Shown here in pieces: positions 8,133 through 8,960 of a stretch of 8,960 bases of DNA. The notes under the pieces were generated by a model, which saw nothing but the letters and a program-made list of their open reading frames with translations, ran no database searches and was not told the origin of the DNA. The DNA comes from Dechloromonas sp. (GTDB lineage: Bacteria > Pseudomonadota > Gammaproteobacteria > Burkholderiales > Rhodocyclaceae). The translations under genes were made by a program, and so were the position numbers. Within the stretch, counting starts at the first letter, position 1. Each line of letters begins with the position of its first letter. Where the stretch lies: NCBI GenBank assembly GCA_013693915.1, contig CP059264.1, positions 1,333,165 through 1,342,124 on the forward strand, written 5' to 3'.

Positions 8133-8530
8133 TCGTTCTCGACACCCACGCCCTGCTCTGGATGGATCGCAACGACCCGGCGCTCGGTCCGGCAGCGCGG
8201 CGCCTGATCGAAGACGCCTGGCGCGCCGGCCAGGTCGCCGTGAGTGCGATCAGCTATTGGGAGACGGCCATGCTCGCGCAGCGCGGACGCATCGTCCTGC
8301 CACTGCCGCCGAACGAGTGGCGCTCCGAGCTGCTTCAGGCCGGCCTTAGGGAAATCGCGCTGGACGGCCGCATCGGCATCCTCGCCAGCCAACTGGAAAA
8401 CATCCACCGTGACCCCGCCGACCGATTTATCATGGCAACTTCGTTGCAACATCAGGCAACGCTGATTACTGCGGACGAAAACGTGCTGGCGTGGCAATCG
8501 GAATTGCTCAGGCAGGATGCGCGGCTGTGA
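8129..8530 (+). CDS. vapC: PIN-domain toxin, VapC family
   Basis: A 133-residue PIN-domain protein, predicted to be a metal-dependent ribonuclease that inhibits growth, usually by cutting tRNA or rRNA in characterised members. The acidic active-site residues are all visible: D5 in VIVLDTHALLW, E45 in SAISYWETAML, D98 in the DPADRFIMATSL segment, and D116 in TLITADENVL. All four being present argues for an active toxin. I start at the GTG at 8129, which overlaps the antitoxin stop as GTGA, gives the usual (M/V)IVLDTHALLW beginning, and has a purine-rich GGAAGG site 7 nt upstream. An in-frame GTG at 8114 would add an unusual MEGAG prefix. Translational coupling through the overlap should keep antitoxin in excess. 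The RNA target cannot be read from the sequence. Confidence 0.94.
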   Translation: MIVLDTHALLWMDRNDPALGPAARRLIEDAWRAGQVAVSAISYWETAMLAQRGRIVLPLPPNEWRSELLQAGLREIALDGRIGILASQLENIHRDPADRFIMATSLQHQATLITADENVLAWQSELLRQDARL

Positions 8531-8676
8531 TTGCCGGAAGAACTGTGTGCCAGAAGTAGGCGTGCGGACCCTTGGTTTGCCCCGTTTCCTGATGTCGTTA
8601 GACAAGTCATCCGAGGGAACGCCGTTCGCTTCGCCCCCGGCGGTGTGTCCCGCAATTCAATTCGGTATTTCGGCCA
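8531..8676. other. Intergenic region after the toxin gene
   Basis: I see no gene, no rho-independent terminator and no clear promoter in these 146 bases, although the start of the downstream membrane-protein gene implies a promoter or readthrough. Confidence 0.5.
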
Positions 8677-8960
8677 ATGAACCACTTCTGGCTCAACGAA
8701 CTGCTCAAGACCGTCGTTCTGTACGGCGCTGCATATCTCCTCGGGCTGTGGGTCGTCAAGCGTGGAATTCGGGTCAACTACACGCGGAAGATCTTCCACT
8801 TCGTCCTTTTCTTCTTCCCTCTGTTTCTTGCGGATCATCTGCCGTTCCAGGCATCGGTCACGACCACTTTGCTAAGCGGTCTGATGTTCCTGCTCTGCAT
8901 CGGCACTTTCGTTCAGCCGCTACGCGCCAGATCGATCTTCCTCTCTACTGCCTACGCTGT
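8677..8960 (+). CDS. Membrane protein resembling dolichol/phytol kinase family, partial (N-terminal)
   Basis: The first 94 codons of a gene that runs off the right edge with no stop. The sequence begins MNHFWLNELLKTVVLYGAAY and has three hydrophobic helices at about residues 11-28, 38-52 and 62-80. Between helices 1 and 2 it reads VNYTRKIFHFVLFFFP. A basic RK followed two or three residues later by H just before a helix is typical of the dolichol kinase, phytol kinase and related CTP-dependent lipid kinase or cytidylyltransferase-like families ((S/T)RKxxH). On this basis I infer a polyprenol or lipid kinase-like protein, but the catalytic region is outside the window. The start ATG has no good Shine-Dalgarno site. 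It lies 146 nt after vapC and is probably a separate unit. Codon use appears less GC-biased than icd. Confidence 0.7.
   Translation, partial: MNHFWLNELLKTVVLYGAAYLLGLWVVKRGIRVNYTRKIFHFVLFFFPLFLADHLPFQASVTTTLLSGLMFLLCIGTFVQPLRARSIFLSTAYA

Overview
The window is GC-rich (coding third positions are mostly G or C) and its gene content points to a betaproteobacterium, most likely in the Rhodocyclales (Dechloromonas, Azonexus or Accumulibacter type). That placement is inferred from protein resemblance and was not searched. No tRNA, rRNA, CRISPR array, intact insertion sequence or prophage gene was found.

Layout. Positions 1-838 hold two minus-strand genes: the start of a DUF482/GNAT-like protein that runs off the left edge, and a four-helix DUF1304 membrane protein. 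Just upstream of these, also on the minus strand, is the thiol peroxidase tpx (885-1391). Positions 1392-1795 have no confident gene. They hold a 141-bp element with 13-bp inverted ends and flanking 9-bp direct repeats, which looks like a small non-autonomous transposon (MITE). Then comes aceK (minus, 1796-3568), divergent from a monomeric NADP isocitrate dehydrogenase (plus, 3757-5994). A strong rho-independent terminator follows, then a second, unrelated dimeric NADP isocitrate dehydrogenase, icd (plus, 6249-7490), with its own candidate promoter and a hairpin in its leader. A two-helix small membrane protein (7556-7804), a Phd/VapC-type toxin-antitoxin pair (7902-8530) with a clear operator, and the first 94 codons of a membrane protein resembling the dolichol/phytol kinase family (8677 onward) fill the right end.

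How it works together. The core is an isocitrate-node cluster: two isozymes for isocitrate to 2-oxoglutarate, and the bifunctional kinase/phosphatase that, in the known system, switches the dimeric enzyme off by phosphorylating the serine matching E. coli Ser113. That serine is present here (Ser110). The monomeric enzyme has a different fold and is not a known AceK substrate, so the locus could encode one switchable and one constitutive route. No glyoxylate-shunt gene (aceA or aceB) is in view.

No clearly undescribed system is visible. The observations most worth checking are the MITE-like element, the paired isocitrate dehydrogenases with AceK, the toxin-antitoxin operator, and the symmetric sequences in the aceK/isocitrate dehydrogenase and icd upstream regions.
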